Shown here piece after piece: positions 42,403 to 53,701 of a stretch of 64,000 nt of DNA. Every line of letters starts with the position of its first letter. Positions within the stretch are counted from its first letter, which is position 1. The stretch spans positions 16,845-80,844 of the forward strand of contig JAGBXP010000035.1 in NCBI GenBank assembly GCA_017629215.1. The letters are read 5' to 3'. Position numbers and translations under genes: made by a program. Under the pieces are notes generated by a model. The model did no database searches, was not told the origin of the DNA, and was given only the letters and a program-made list of their open reading frames with translations. Source of the DNA: a bacterium (GTDB taxonomy: Bacteria; Cyanobacteriota; Vampirovibrionia; Gastranaerophilales; Gastranaerophilaceae).

Positions 42403-44946
42403 TTGAGTCAACAAAATATGTTTTCAGATGGTAAGATTGTGCCAGTTAATATACGAGAAGAAATGAAGAAGTGCTATATTGACTATGCGATGTCAGTAAT
42501 AGTTGGACGTGCGCTTCCAGATGTACGAGATGGTTTAAAGCCTGTACATAGACGTATTTTATATGCAATGAATGAATTGGGTATGACTCCTGATAAACCA
42601 TTTAAAAAGTGTGCTCGTATTGTAGGTGAAGTTTTGGGTAAATATCACCCACATGGTGATAGCTCTGTTTACGAAGCTCTTGTTCGTTTAGCTCAAGATT
42701 TTAACACAAGATATCTGGTTGTTGATGGTCATGGAAACTTTGGTTCGGTTGACGGAGATGGTGCAGCAGCAATGCGTTATACAGAAGCTCGTATGCACAA
42801 AATTACAACATCGATGCTCGCTGATATTGATTGTGAAACAGTTGACTTTGTTCCAAACTTTGATGGTTCTTTAGAAGAACCTTCTGTTTTACCTGTTAGA
42901 TTACCAATGTTATTATTAAATGGTGTATCAGGGATTGCTGTTGGCATGGCAACTAATATTCCTCCACATAACTTATCAGAAGTTGTTGACGGTACGATTG
43001 CATTAATAGACAATCCTCAAATCACAATTGAAGGATTGATGGAGCATATTAAAGGTCCAGATTTCCCTACAGCAGCTACAATTATTGGCTTAAATGATAT
43101 TAAACAAGCTTATGAAACTGGTCGTGGTTCAATTAAAATGTCATCTGTAGCTACTATAGAAGAAATACCTGGAGGTGCTGGTAGACAAACAAGAACAGCT
43201 ATAATAGTTACAGAAATACCTTATCAGGTTAATAAAGCACAATTAATTGAAAAAATTGCTGATTTGGTTAAAGAACAAAGAATTAATGGCATTTCAGATT
43301 TGCGAGATGAATCAGATCGTGATGGCATGAGAATTGTAATTGAGCTTAAGCGTGATGCTAAGCCTGAAGTAGTTAAAAATAATTTATTTAAGTATACTCA
43401 ACTTGCAACAACATTTGGTGTAAATATGGTAACTCTTTGCGGTAAGCAACCAAGATTATTAAATTTACATGAAGTATTAAGTGAATTTGTTGAACATAGA
43501 GTTGAAATTGTAACAAGAAGAACTATTTATTTCTTGAAAAAAGCTAAAATTAGAGCTCATATTTTAGCAGGTTTATTAATTGCTTTAGGTTCGTTAGATG
43601 AAGTTATTGAACTTATTAAGAAGTCAAAAACTACTGATGATGCAAGAGTTGGTTTAATGAGTCGATTTGGATTAGATATTGATCAAGCTAACGCAATTTT
43701 AGAAATGCAGTTAAGAAGATTGACTGGTTTAGAACAAGATAAAATTAAGAATGAATATGATGAATTATTAAAGAAAATTCAAGAGTATGAAGAAATACTT
43801 GCTGATAGACAAAAAGTTCTTGATATTATTAAAGCAGAGCTTCTTGAAGATAAGGAAAAATATGGTGATGATAGAAAGACTCAAATTCTTCCAGAACAAG
43901 GCGAAGTAACTATTGAGGATTTAACACCAAATACTCCAATGGCTGTATTTATAACTCATCAAGGTTATTTAAAGAGAATTGCTTTGGATACATTTGAACG
44001 TCAAAATAGAGCTACAAGAGGTAAAGCTGGTATTAAAACAAAAGAAGATGATGATATTCAACACTTCTTTACTGCTATGATGCACGATAAAGTATTATTC
44101 TTCTCTTCTAAAGGTATTGTATACAGCTTGAATGTTTATGATTTCCCTGAAGGTGGTAGACAATCAAAAGGATTACCAATTGTAAATGTATTACCAATAG
44201 AACAAGGTGAAAAGATTACTGCTGTTGTTCCAGTAAGCACATTTTCACACGACTTGAATTTAATTATGTTAACTCAAAAAGGTTACATTAAGAGAATTGA
44301 ATTAGATAACTTTGCAAATATCAGAAGAAGTGGTATTATTGCAATTTCACTTGAAGAAGGTGATAGATTGAACTGGGTTAAATTAGCAAATCCTAATGAC
44401 GAGATTATTATTGGTACATCTTGTGGTATGGCAATTAGATTTCCAATTGAAGATTTAAGACCTCTAGGAAGAAGCGCAAGAGGGGTTAATTCGATGAAAC
44501 TTCGTTCGGCTGATACGATTATTGGCTGTGATATAGTTCCAAGAAACTATGACGCTGATTTATTAGTTGTAACATCTGATGGATTTGGTAAACGTACAAA
44601 ATTAAGCGAATTCCGTTCACAAAATAGAGGTGGTATTGGCTTGATTGCGACTAAGTTTAAGTCTAGCATGTCAAGATTAGTTGCTTTAACAATTGTTGAA
44701 GAAAAAGATGAAATAATGTTAGTAACATCCAGTGGAATTGTAACAAGAATTAAAGCTGGAGATATTTCATGTCAAGGTAGACCAGCAACAGGTGTTAGAG
44801 CTCAAAACTTGATGGAAAATGATACAGTTGTTTCAGTAAATAAAATTGTAAATACTGATAAAGATGACGAGGCTGAATTAAATGAGAGTTGCACTTTAAA
44901 TGATATGCAATCAACGGGTGAGCAAACATCATTGATTGAAGAATAA
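42403..44946 (+). CDS. gyrA: DNA gyrase subunit A
   Basis: GyrA supplies the DNA-cleaving tyrosine of gyrase. The 847-aa protein has the winged-helix/tower region with [43 protein letters not shown] (QRDR), AMRYTEARM with the catalytic Tyr, and a C-terminal six-bladed beta-pinwheel including the [12 protein letters not shown] box. A TTG at 42403 is chosen as start because AGGAG lies 7 nt before it; the reading frame opens further upstream at 42340 but crosses the promoter. An ATG at 42418 is an alternative. ilvC follows 48 bp later. Confidence 0.96.
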   Translation: MSQQNMFSDGKIVPVNIREEMKKCYIDYAMSVIVGRALPDVRDGLKPVHRRILYAMNELGMTPDKPFKKCARIVGEVLGKYHPHGDSSVYEALVRLAQDFNTRYLVVDGHGNFGSVDGDGAAAMRYTEARMHKITTSMLADIDCETVDFVPNFDGSLEEPSVLPVRLPMLLLNGVSGIAVGMATNIPPHNLSEVVDGTIALIDNPQITIEGLMEHIKGPDFPTAATIIGLNDIKQAYETGRGSIKMSSVATIEEIPGGAGRQTRTAIIVTEIPYQVNKAQLIEKIADLVKEQRINGISDLRDESDRDGMRIVIELKRDAKPEVVKNNLFKYTQLATTFGVNMVTLCGKQPRLLNLHEVLSEFVEHRVEIVTRRTIYFLKKAKIRAHILAGLLIALGSLDEVIELIKKSKTTDDARVGLMSRFGLDIDQANAILEMQLRRLTGLEQDKIKNEYDELLKKIQEYEEILADRQKVLDIIKAELLEDKEKYGDDRKTQILPEQGEVTIEDLTPNTPMAVFITHQGYLKRIALDTFERQNRATRGKAGIKTKEDDDIQHFFTAMMHDKVLFFSSKGIVYSLNVYDFPEGGRQSKGLPIVNVLPIEQGEKITAVVPVSTFSHDLNLIMLTQKGYIKRIELDNFANIRRSGIIAISLEEGDRLNWVKLANPNDEIIIGTSCGMAIRFPIEDLRPLGRSARGVNSMKLRSADTIIGCDIVPRNYDADLLVVTSDGFGKRTKLSEFRSQNRGGIGLIATKFKSSMSRLVALTIVEEKDEIMLVTSSGIVTRIKAGDISCQGRPATGVRAQNLMENDTVVSVNKIVNTDKDDEAELNESCTLNDMQSTGEQTSLIEE

Positions 44947-44953
44947 AATTTTT

Positions 44954-44974
44954 AGGTCGGGAATTTCCCGACCT
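44954..44974 (+). terminator. Intercistronic hairpin between gyrA and ilvC
   Basis: AGGTCGGGAA-T-TTCCCGACCT is a near-perfect palindrome, with AATGG after it instead of a U-run. It may be a partial terminator or mRNA-stability element. Confidence 0.5.
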
Positions 44975-44976
44975 AA

Positions 44977-46002
<1,026 letters not shown>

Positions 46003-46038
46003 CCTACTAGGTTATGGTTTTTGCAATAAACTTTTTTA

Positions 46039-46079
46039 AAATAAGTATGTAATCAAAAGAGTACATACTTATTTTTTTT
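46039..46079 (+). terminator. Terminator after ilvC, just upstream of the Cys-rich gene
   Basis: Thirteen-base arms (AAATAAGTATGTA 46039-46051, TACATACTTATTT 46062-46074) with loop of 10 nt and a T8 run. The Shine-Dalgarno of the next gene begins two bases after the T-run. Confidence 0.85.
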
Positions 46080-46092
46080 AAAGGAGTAAATT

Positions 46093-46377
46093 ATGAAAAA
46101 ATTTTTATCTATGTTCGCTATCCTAGGAATTATTGCTGTAGGCGCACAAGCTACTCAAGCAGCTTGGTATGATTCAAATTGGAATCCTTCAAACTGGTTT
46201 GGTCGTGGATGTAACAAATGTGAAAAAAAATGCGACCCTTGTAAAAAGATCGAAAAAAAATGTGATCCTTGTTCAACAGGTTTTGCAACACCTTGTAACC
46301 CATGTGAAAAAGCAAATCCTTGCCCTGTTCAACAACCTTGTGATCCTTGTGATAAACTACAAAACATGAATAAATAG
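46093..46377 (+). CDS. Secreted Cys-rich peptide with repeated CxPC motifs
   Basis: The 94-aa protein has a signal peptide (MKKFLSMFAILGIIAVGAQA, cleavage likely near TQAA), then a Trp/Asn segment (WYDSNWNPSNWFGRG) and a tail with 11 Cys arranged as CNKC, CDPC, CDPC, CNPC, a single Cys, and CDPC. The spacing suggests a metal-binding or disulfide-rich envelope peptide; I do not know a named family. AAAGGAG precedes the ATG. It is placed directly after the ilvC terminator, with no convincing separate promoter, and is followed by its own terminator. Confidence 0.75.
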   Translation: MKKFLSMFAILGIIAVGAQATQAAWYDSNWNPSNWFGRGCNKCEKKCDPCKKIEKKCDPCSTGFATPCNPCEKANPCPVQQPCDPCDKLQNMNK

Positions 46378-46394
46378 TTAGAATTAAAAAAAAG

Positions 46395-46429
46395 GAGCTT
46401 GTATAAATAACTTATACAAGCTCTTTTAT
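46395..46429. terminator. Bidirectional terminator after the Cys-rich gene
   Basis: A 12-bp stem GAGCTTGTATAA / TTATACAAGCTC with loop ATAAC, A-run on the left and T4ATTTT on the right, between convergent genes. Confidence 0.9.
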
Positions 46430-46449
46430 TTTGATTAAATATTTAATCT

Positions 46450-47646
46450 TTAGCCACAAAGTGCAAGTAATACACCTGCTGCTACAGCTGAACCAATTAC
46501 GCCTGATACGTTTGGTCCCATAGCGTGCATTAACAAGAAGTTTTGAGGATTAGCCTCTAAACCAACTTTGTTAGAAACACGTGCAGCCATTGGAACTGCT
46601 GAAACACCAGCTGAACCAATAAGTGGGTTGATTTTAGTTTTACTAAATACGTTCATCAACTTAGCCATTAACACTCCACCAGCAGTAGCTAATGAGAATG
46701 CAACGATACCTAAGATTAAGATAAACAATGTTTGCATTGTCAAGAACTGTTCTGCAGAAAGTTTTGAACCAACTGATAAACCTAAGAAAATAGTTACAAT
46801 GTTAATTAAAGCATTTTGCATTGTATCAGAAAGTCTTTCTACGACACCACATTCTTTACATAAGTTACCAAAACATAATGCGCCTAAAAGAGGACAAGCA
46901 CTTGGTAAGAAAATTACACATAGTAAAAGAACCATTATAGGGAACACGATTTTTTCTCTCTTAGAAACTTCTCTTAATTGTGTCATTTGGATTTTACGTT
47001 CAGCTTCAGTAGTTAGCCATTTCATAATAGGTGGCTGAATTACTGGTACTAATGCCATATAAGAATATGCTGCAACTGCAATTGGTCCAAGTAAATCTGG
47101 AGCAAGTTTTGTTGTTACATAGATTGAAGTTGGACCGTCAGCGCCACCAATGATACCTATAGAACCAGCTTCTGGCATTGTAAAACCAAAAATACAGTAT
47201 GCCATCAATAATGCACCAAAGATACCAAATTGAGCAGCACCACCTAAAAGAGCTGTTTTAGGGTTTGCAATTAATGGACCAAAGTCTGTCATTGCACCTA
47301 CACCCATAAAGATAATTAATGGGAATAAGCCTTTATGAATACCAGCTTCAAAAATAATACCTAGAAATCCTGTAGGTCCTGCAATGGCTTCACCAGGAAG
47401 CATAGGAATATTTGATAACAAGCCGCCGAATGCAATCGGAACTAAAAGCAATGGCTCAAATTGTTTTTTGATACCAAGCCATAGTAAGAACAAACAGATT
47501 AAAATCATAATCCATTGACCATGTGCTTGGAAAATTTGATCTATGCCAGACAACTCAGGGTTGCTAAAAGCTGCTTCTGCACTTTTATGAAACAACATTA
47601 TACCTGTTGAATTCCAAAGTTCGTGTAAACCATCAATAATATTCAT
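46450..47646 (-). CDS. oadB: Na+-translocating oxaloacetate decarboxylase, beta subunit
   Basis: The 398-aa integral membrane subunit decarboxylates carboxybiotin and pumps Na+ out. It has about ten hydrophobic segments and the family landmarks [17 protein letters not shown] (with the functional Asp), [49 protein letters not shown] and [15 protein letters not shown]. These match OadB/GcdB-type pumps. AAGGGGGT precedes the ATG. It is the last gene of birA-oadG-oadA-oadB. Confidence 0.94.
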   Translation of the reverse strand: MNIIDGLHELWNSTGIMLFHKSAEAAFSNPELSGIDQIFQAHGQWIMILICLFLLWLGIKKQFEPLLLVPIAFGGLLSNIPMLPGEAIAGPTGFLGIIFEAGIHKGLFPLIIFMGVGAMTDFGPLIANPKTALLGGAAQFGIFGALLMAYCIFGFTMPEAGSIGIIGGADGPTSIYVTTKLAPDLLGPIAVAAYSYMALVPVIQPPIMKWLTTEAERKIQMTQLREVSKREKIVFPIMVLLLCVIFLPSACPLLGALCFGNLCKECGVVERLSDTMQNALINIVTIFLGLSVGSKLSAEQFLTMQTLFILILGIVAFSLATAGGVLMAKLMNVFSKTKINPLIGSAGVSAVPMAARVSNKVGLEANPQNFLLMHAMGPNVSGVIGSAVAAGVLLALCG

Positions 47647-47661
47647 CGTTTACCCCCTTTA

Positions 47662-49464
47662 TTAACCCAAAGTTACCAATGGTGAGCCGTTAACAACTTT
47701 ATCGCCTGGCGCTACAAGAACTGATTGAACAGTACCAGCTTTTGGAGCTTTTACTTCAATTTCCATCTTCATAGCTTCAAGAACTACTAATACATCACCT
47801 TCAGCAACTGTATCACCTTCTGAAACAACTACTTTAAATACAGCACCTGGTAAGCTAGCTTTAACTTCTTCGCCAGAACCTGATGAAGCTGGAGCTGAAT
47901 CGATACCATCTTTAACTGCGATATCAAATGCTTTACCGTTAACTGTAGCTTTTGAATCACTATCAAGTTTAACTGAGTATTTTTTACCATTAACAGTAAC
48001 AGTATATTCGCCAGAAGCTGAAGCTGTTGGAACTGCTGCTGGTTTATTAGCTGATTTATTAACTGATACTTGACCTTTGCCTAGTAAGAAGTCGATACCT
48101 TTGTCAACATTACCATCTTTGCAAGCAGCTGCAATGAATAAGTTTTCATCAGTTACAGGAAGCCCTGCAGCTTTTAGTCTTTCTTCTGCAGCTTTAAGAC
48201 CTTTTTCAGGATCTTTTTCGTTAATGTCAACAACTTTTTCAGTAGTTGGAGCCATGTTCATTTTTTCTTCAGCCCATTTTACTAATTCTGGATCAGGCTC
48301 ACAAGGAGTTTTACCGAAGTAACCAAGCACCATTTTTGCATAACCTGGGTTAGCAACTTTCCAAGCACCTTGAGTAGCGTTTAAGAAAGCTTGTTGAGCA
48401 TAGAATTGTGAAACAGGAGTTACAGAAGTACCGAAACCACCTCTTTCTACACATTCTTTCATAGCTTGAATAAGAGCTGGGAATTTATCCATTTGTCCCA
48501 TATCTTTTAATTGATTAACAGTTGTAGCTGTTGCACCACCAGGTAATGGAGCTTGGATAAGAATTGGGTTAACAGCTAAAGAAACAGGATCAAGAGGATA
48601 ATCTTTCATACATTCTTTGAATATTTCTTCTGTTTCCATAATTTTCTTAATATCTAAGCCTAAATCGTATTCAGTACCTTTTAATGCGTGCCACATAGAA
48701 ACGATATCTGGTTGACCAGTACCACCTGAAACAGGTTTCATAGCTAAGTCGATACCATCAGCACCACCATCAAGAGCAGCTAAGTATGCTGCTAAACCAG
48801 TACCAGCTGTTTCGTGAGAGTGGAATCTGATATGAGCATCTGAACCAAGAATTTCACGAGCCATTTTAACGGTTTCATAAACTTTTCTTGGATTAGATGT
48901 ACCAGATGCATCTTTAAAACATAATGAATCAAAAGGTAGGCCTGAATCTAAAATGTTTCTTAAAACTTTTTCGTAAAACGCTACGTCATGAGCACCTTCG
49001 CAACCATAAGGAAGTTCCATCATTGTAATTGTAACTTCATGCTCAAGACCGTGTTTTTTAATTGAATTAGCTGAATCAATTAAATTATTAACATCATTTA
49101 ATGCATCAAAATTTCTGATTACATTAACACCGTGTTTTGCAAACATTTTTGCGTGTAAATCAATAACATCACGAGGTTGAGAGTTGAGACCAACAACATT
49201 TACACCACGAGAAAGTGATTGTAATTTAACATCAGGACCTACAGCTTCTCTCATTTTATCCATAGTTTCAAAAGCGTTTTCATTACAGAAAAAGATTGGA
49301 ACTTGAAATCTTGCACCACCAGCTGTTTCAAAGTGTTTTAAGCCTGCGTCAACGGCAGCTTTTAAAGCTGGCAAGAAATCGTCTACAAGTACCTTTGCTC
49401 CATAAATTGATTGGAAACCATCACGGAATGATGTATCCATAACTTTAATTAGTTTTTTACTCAT
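47662..49464 (-). CDS. oadA: Oxaloacetate decarboxylase alpha subunit (carboxyltransferase-biotin)
   Basis: The 600-aa protein begins with the carboxyltransferase TIM barrel: DTSFRDGFQS at residues 10-19, metal-binding RFHSHETAGTGLAAY, GADGIDLAMKPVSGGTGQPD, then the PYC_OADA domain (LPGGATATTVNQLKDM). An Ala/Ser/Pro linker leads to the biotinyl domain, with the biotinylated Lys566 in EAMKMEIEV. It moves the carboxyl group of oxaloacetate to biotin, which oadB then decarboxylates with Na+ export. The related 2-oxo-acid specificities (methylmalonyl or pyruvate carboxylase B) are less likely given oadB and oadG beside it. Confidence 0.93.
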   Translation of the reverse strand: MSKKLIKVMDTSFRDGFQSIYGAKVLVDDFLPALKAAVDAGLKHFETAGGARFQVPIFFCNENAFETMDKMREAVGPDVKLQSLSRGVNVVGLNSQPRDVIDLHAKMFAKHGVNVIRNFDALNDVNNLIDSANSIKKHGLEHEVTITMMELPYGCEGAHDVAFYEKVLRNILDSGLPFDSLCFKDASGTSNPRKVYETVKMAREILGSDAHIRFHSHETAGTGLAAYLAALDGGADGIDLAMKPVSGGTGQPDIVSMWHALKGTEYDLGLDIKKIMETEEIFKECMKDYPLDPVSLAVNPILIQAPLPGGATATTVNQLKDMGQMDKFPALIQAMKECVERGGFGTSVTPVSQFYAQQAFLNATQGAWKVANPGYAKMVLGYFGKTPCEPDPELVKWAEEKMNMAPTTEKVVDINEKDPEKGLKAAEERLKAAGLPVTDENLFIAAACKDGNVDKGIDFLLGKGQVSVNKSANKPAAVPTASASGEYTVTVNGKKYSVKLDSDSKATVNGKAFDIAVKDGIDSAPASSGSGEEVKASLPGAVFKVVVSEGDTVAEGDVLVVLEAMKMEIEVKAPKAGTVQSVLVAPGDKVVNGSPLVTLG

Positions 49465-49506
49465 TGTTATATACCTTTCTTTTAAATAAATTTCGTGAAT
49501 CGCAAT

Positions 49507-49743
49507 TTACTTTCTAAATATTGCTGCAACTATTGCTGCTGCAATTTCACTATCATCACTAGATGTAGCAACTTTTTTTGCTCCACCAGCAGTTGCAGGA
49601 ACAGCTTCAGGGAATAATTTGTTTAATTTTCCTACAACAAAAGACATTACAAACATTGAAATAATTGTAATGCATAAGAATGCAACTACTGTTCCCATAC
49701 CTATGAGCATAACGGAAACGCCTTGCATTAATGTTTCATTCAT
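49507..49743 (-). CDS. oadG: Oxaloacetate decarboxylase gamma subunit
   Basis: The 78-aa protein has one N-terminal membrane helix (about residues 10-36, with LIGMGTVVAFLCITIISMFV), a short Pro/Ala linker and a helical C-terminus ending EIAAAIVAAIFRK, the OadG pattern that anchors OadA to OadB. AGGAG precedes the ATG, which overlaps the birA stop by 4 bp, so it is coupled to the biotin ligase. Confidence 0.85.
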   Translation of the reverse strand: MNETLMQGVSVMLIGMGTVVAFLCITIISMFVMSFVVGKLNKLFPEAVPATAGGAKKVATSSDDSEIAAAIVAAIFRK

Positions 49744-50459
49744 AAAATATCTCCTATCAAAAGTACATGTTCTTTATTTTCGTTATCAACTATCTTTAAA
49801 GCACCTATTTCTGTAATACATTTTACAATGCCTGATATTTCTTTATCAAAAACTTTTACAGTTACAAGTGTATTAAGGAATTCGGCTCTTCTTATATAAT
49901 CTTCTCTAATTAATAAAAATCCTTCCTCAATAAATTTATTATACCTCAAACAAAACTTATCTATAACTCTTTTTAAAAAAGTTTTTCTATTAATTTTCTT
50001 GTTTATTTCTAGGTTTAATGAAGTTGCGGGCTGATTAATATTTTTAATATCATCTTTCATACAGTTAAGATTAACTCCAAATCCAAGAATAATTCCTTTT
50101 AATTCATTCTTCTCAATAACGCTTTCTGCTAAAATACCAGATATTTTTTTACCATTTATTCTAATATCATTTGGCCATTTGATTTTAGGGCAAATATTAT
50201 ATTCCTCAAAAACCTCTGCAAGTATAACGCATAAATACTGAGTTAAATTTGCATAGACGTCTTTTAATTCTTTAGAAGGTTTTAAAATTATTGAAGCATA
50301 AATGTTTTCTCCAGAATTAGATATCCATTGTCTTTGAAACCGTCCTCTTCCTGCAGTTTGTTTATTTGCAAAAATTATAGTCATATCACTTAATTCTTCT
50401 AAGTGTTCTTTGGCATATTTATTTGTTGAATCGACTGTATCTAAAAATAAAAGCTCCAT
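49740..50459 (-). CDS. birA: Biotin--protein ligase
   Basis: BirA adenylates biotin and attaches it to the biotinyl Lys, here most likely Lys566 of OadA. The 239-aa protein is the short form without the N-terminal repressor HTH: SDMTIIFANKQTAGRGRFQRQW (glycine-rich adenylate loop), NIYASIILKP, IKWPNDIRINGKKISGIL and a C-terminal SH3-like domain. The ATG at 50459 follows TATAAT with a 6-nt gap and no Shine-Dalgarno, so a leaderless mRNA is predicted; the longer frame from 50486 would read through the promoter. Confidence 0.93.
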   Translation of the reverse strand: MELLFLDTVDSTNKYAKEHLEELSDMTIIFANKQTAGRGRFQRQWISNSGENIYASIILKPSKELKDVYANLTQYLCVILAEVFEEYNICPKIKWPNDIRINGKKISGILAESVIEKNELKGIILGFGVNLNCMKDDIKNINQPATSLNLEINKKINRKTFLKRVIDKFCLRYNKFIEEGFLLIREDYIRRAEFLNTLVTVKVFDKEISGIVKCITEIGALKIVDNENKEHVLLIGDIL

Positions 50460-50471
50460 GAAGTAATTATA
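50460..50471 (-). promoter_or_regulatory. -10 box placed for leaderless expression of birA
   Basis: TATAAT (50471-50466), then TACTTC, then the ATG at 50459. The next upstream element is a large terminator (50480-50515), so the -35 region lies within or beside that hairpin. Confidence 0.6.
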
Positions 50472-50479
50472 ATACAAAT

Positions 50480-50515
50480 AAAACACTATCTCTATATTTA
50501 TAGAGATAGTGTTTT
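50480..50515. terminator. Strong palindromic terminator between the 722-aa gene and birA
   Basis: Arms AAAACACTATCTCTATA and TATAGAGATAGTGTTTT pair over about 16 bp. T-rich sequence follows on the minus strand, so it ends the upstream transcript just before the birA promoter. Confidence 0.9.
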
Positions 50516-50531
50516 ATTCTATTTGTAAAAA

Positions 50532-52700
50532 TTATGCTTTCGCTATCATAGCTTCTTCTTTTGTTTTTTTGTTTGCAATATGTTTATCACCTATCCTATT
50601 AGCAATAGGAGTTACTATAACTGGTGTTAAGTATCTATAAATTAATGTAAATGATGCTAATCTAGCAAGAGAACCTACTGCTTTAATATTTTTACCAAGT
50701 TTTTCATTAATTTCTGCAGCTTTTGCTAATTGTTTAGCATCTTCAGAAGCATTTAAATCAGCTATGCGTTGTTTCATTAATGTAGAATATCTATATCCAA
50801 CTTTTTTAACAGCTTTTCCTAAAAATTTATTTACAGTGTATCCAGCAATTGTTGGAATAAAGAAACATAGAATTTGATTTATTGCAAGAGTTTTCTTTCT
50901 GTCTTCGTCCATTTCTTTGTTTTTTAATGTTCTTGAAACATACACCCCACTTTGTATAAAAGAACCCAATACTACATAGTGTTCAGAAGAGTCTCCTGGA
51001 ATTTTATTTATAGTATCAACAGTTTTTCTAACGAAAGATGATTTTAATAATGGTCTACCAATATATTTTGCAAGAAGCTTAGTTAATTTTGAAGGGTTTT
51101 TAGGTTGTTTTCCTGCTTTAAAAGCTATTTGACTATTATTATCTGAACCATCTTTAATGGTAGTTGAATTAGTTTCTTTTGGTTTAGATTTAAAAGCGAC
51201 CTTTTTGTTTTCAACATTATTATTCTTATTTTGTTTTACTTTTTCAATACCAAATACATTTTTCAATATTTTTGGGATTAACCAAATTGTTGCTGTTGCA
51301 ACTGGTACACGGGCTATTAAATCTGGTAACCAAGTAACAAACTTCATTTGTCCTTCGTTAATAGCATCAGCATTAACCATATCTGTAGTAATTGGAGTTC
51401 CTAATCCACCTTCAACACTAGCGTTTGGTTGATATGCTACAAACTTATACTCATTATCCCTTGTGTCAAATCTTTTTGCGCCAGAAATACGAGGTTTTGA
51501 ATTTGCAGTTTTTTCAAATTCCGATGCTACTCCGAGAGTGTCGAAATCTGGTATCCAAGAACCACCATCTACAGTATTTTTCCATTCTCTAAAGTGTTTA
51601 GTAAATATCTCACCTTTCTCATTAGTGCCGAACACTGTACTAACATCAAGATCTCCAAATTTATTAACACCTTTTGAATCAGCAACTAATTTTTCTAAAT
51701 ACTCTTTATCAATATCTCTAAACAAGATTTGAGCATTATCAAAACCATTTTCTGAAACTTTTATACCAAGACTTTGAAATGCTTTATCATCAATAGCTTC
51801 ATAAAGTGTTTTACCATCTCTTGTAACTATATCATTAAATGATTTACCTTTTTGTGCTGCAAAATCAATATCTAAATTTAAAACTTTTTCAAATGTTTCT
51901 TTTGAAATATCTGCTAATTTTCTAAATTCAGGTAACATTAAACAATTTTTAATATCATCATTAAATTTATTACCTATTTCATCAATCCATTGACTTTTAG
52001 GTAATACTTTACCATCAGCACCTGTTAATTTCGCTTTATCAACCCAAGGATATAAATTTTTGATATTTTCTGGATTTAAAAATTCATGTAAAGATCTCTT
52101 TACTAAATCAGAACCATTTTTAAAAGGTGCAGTAACTATAATTGCTGTTACAATTCCCATAATACCTGATGCTATAGATTGGCACATAGCATAAATATTA
52201 TTCGTTTTTTCAACTGAACGCTCTTTTGATTTTTTCTTACCTTTATTAACTACTGCATTTTCTTGTTTTTCTTGAACTTTTTCATTATTTTTAGAAGCAT
52301 TAGCTTTTTTAGTAGGTAATGCTGCGATTGTTAATGGTCTTAAAATTACACAAATAAGTGCTGCAGATACTGCCTGAAAAACATTTTCATTTTTATTGAC
52401 TAAATTAATACAAAAATCAAAAAAGGAGCTCAATAAAAATTTGTCTCCTTTCTTAACCTCAGGCGTTGCCTTGTCTTTAATATCCCCTACACCTTTTTTT
52501 ACAGTATCTATAATCTTTTTAGCATCTTTTAAATTCTTAGGTTTTTTTGCTTTAAATGATATAGAAGCTTCATTGTCTACTTTTTGCCCATAATTCGACT
52601 CGTAAAACTGAGTTAAGGCTTTGTCATTTTCAAAACTAATTTTGTTGGCTGAAATTTTGTTGTTTAACAAGTTCAGATTTTGCGTTGTATGAATTCTCAT
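50532..52700 (-). CDS. Large lineage-specific membrane protein with repeated (I/V)(A/S)FK motifs
   Basis: The 722-aa protein (ATG at 52700; an in-frame TTG lies 9 nt earlier) has no recognised domain. The motif hydrophobic-(A/S)-Phe-Lys-(A/S) appears three times: SISFKAKKPK near residue 47, VAFKSKPK near 501 and IAFKAGKQPK near 525, each followed by Lys-rich sequence. A hydrophobic region follows the first (AALICVILRPLTIAALP), others are at about 470-490 and in the last 150 residues. The C-terminal part resembles the 225-aa protein at the start of the window. It is likely a membrane protein with a large soluble middle; the role is unknown. It lies upstream of birA but behind a terminator. Confidence 0.65.
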   Translation of the reverse strand: MRIHTTQNLNLLNNKISANKISFENDKALTQFYESNYGQKVDNEASISFKAKKPKNLKDAKKIIDTVKKGVGDIKDKATPEVKKGDKFLLSSFFDFCINLVNKNENVFQAVSAALICVILRPLTIAALPTKKANASKNNEKVQEKQENAVVNKGKKKSKERSVEKTNNIYAMCQSIASGIMGIVTAIIVTAPFKNGSDLVKRSLHEFLNPENIKNLYPWVDKAKLTGADGKVLPKSQWIDEIGNKFNDDIKNCLMLPEFRKLADISKETFEKVLNLDIDFAAQKGKSFNDIVTRDGKTLYEAIDDKAFQSLGIKVSENGFDNAQILFRDIDKEYLEKLVADSKGVNKFGDLDVSTVFGTNEKGEIFTKHFREWKNTVDGGSWIPDFDTLGVASEFEKTANSKPRISGAKRFDTRDNEYKFVAYQPNASVEGGLGTPITTDMVNADAINEGQMKFVTWLPDLIARVPVATATIWLIPKILKNVFGIEKVKQNKNNNVENKKVAFKSKPKETNSTTIKDGSDNNSQIAFKAGKQPKNPSKLTKLLAKYIGRPLLKSSFVRKTVDTINKIPGDSSEHYVVLGSFIQSGVYVSRTLKNKEMDEDRKKTLAINQILCFFIPTIAGYTVNKFLGKAVKKVGYRYSTLMKQRIADLNASEDAKQLAKAAEINEKLGKNIKAVGSLARLASFTLIYRYLTPVIVTPIANRIGDKHIANKKTKEEAMIAKA

Positions 52701-52828
52701 AGTTTCCAATCCTTTTTAATTAATGTTATGTCTACACATTCATAATAAAACAAAACAAAAACTTTTTTGCTAGTTCTTTACAATTTTGTTACAATCAAGT
52801 AAAATGTCTATAATTAGAGGGTTTTGTC

Positions 52829-53701
52829 TTGGATAGAATTGTAAAACGTACACTAATTATAACTTGGTTATATGTTGCTTCAATAACCTGCGGGCATGCT
52901 TTTGATTTAGATTCTACAGTTGATGATGAAATTAGAAAAAAATATAATCCAAATCAGCTTATTAATGATGTTAGTGTAAACAATAAAGCATTAGAAAAAA
53001 ATATTAAGGCAGAAAGTAAAGTTGTAAAAGATCCGAATTTGCCAGATTTACCAAAGATAATTAATAATTCGACTTCACAAAAACAAGCTGATATTAATGT
53101 TACTTATAAAAAATATAATGGTGGTAATGTTAAGATTAAATCAGGAACTTCTTTTGATGTTACAAATTCTACAGCAATTTCTGATTGGCAAAGGAAAGGT
53201 ACAAGTATTAAATTTACTGTAGGACAAAATATATATAGAAAAAAATATACAATACCAGCAGGTACAGAATTTAGAGGTTATATAATAGATTCTCATCAGC
53301 CACAAATAACTTGTAATGGTGGGCTTTTAGTACTTAAAATCGACACAATGATATATAAAGGACAAAAAATTCCTGTAGTAGCTTATGTAACAAGAGCAAA
53401 CGATAAAAAAATATTTTTTAATAAGATTAAAGGTGAAAGAACATATTTAAAAACATTATGGAAAAAAGGAGATTGGGGTAGAACAATTTTCGAAAAAATG
53501 CTTGCAGTCTCTATTGGATTAGGAGCTGATTCATCTACTCTTATATTAACTCCATTTCCAGCGATGTACGGAACAGTGTGTTTAGGCGCAAACACTATTC
53601 TTTCGCCTATTTGTGCATTCTTTTCTAAAGGAGAGCATATCTCAATTCCAGCTGGTAGTAATTTTAGGATAAAACTACTTGAGGAAGTAATGGTTGATTA
53701 A
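52829..53701 (+). CDS. Secreted protein of unknown function
   Basis: The 290-aa protein starts at a TTG (52829) with AGAGG about 10 nt upstream and has a signal peptide (about residues 7-24, ending GHAF). The C-terminal half reads IPAGTEFRGYII, KGQKIPVVAYVTRA, a hydrophobic segment and SIPAGSNFRIKLLEEV, a beta-rich arrangement with two 'IPAG-x-x-F-R' repeats reminiscent of periplasmic or outer-membrane beta-sandwich domains. No family is assigned. It converges with the GT2 gene, sharing TTAA at the stops. Confidence 0.6.
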   Translation: MDRIVKRTLIITWLYVASITCGHAFDLDSTVDDEIRKKYNPNQLINDVSVNNKALEKNIKAESKVVKDPNLPDLPKIINNSTSQKQADINVTYKKYNGGNVKIKSGTSFDVTNSTAISDWQRKGTSIKFTVGQNIYRKKYTIPAGTEFRGYIIDSHQPQITCNGGLLVLKIDTMIYKGQKIPVVAYVTRANDKKIFFNKIKGERTYLKTLWKKGDWGRTIFEKMLAVSIGLGADSSTLILTPFPAMYGTVCLGANTILSPICAFFSKGEHISIPAGSNFRIKLLEEVMVD

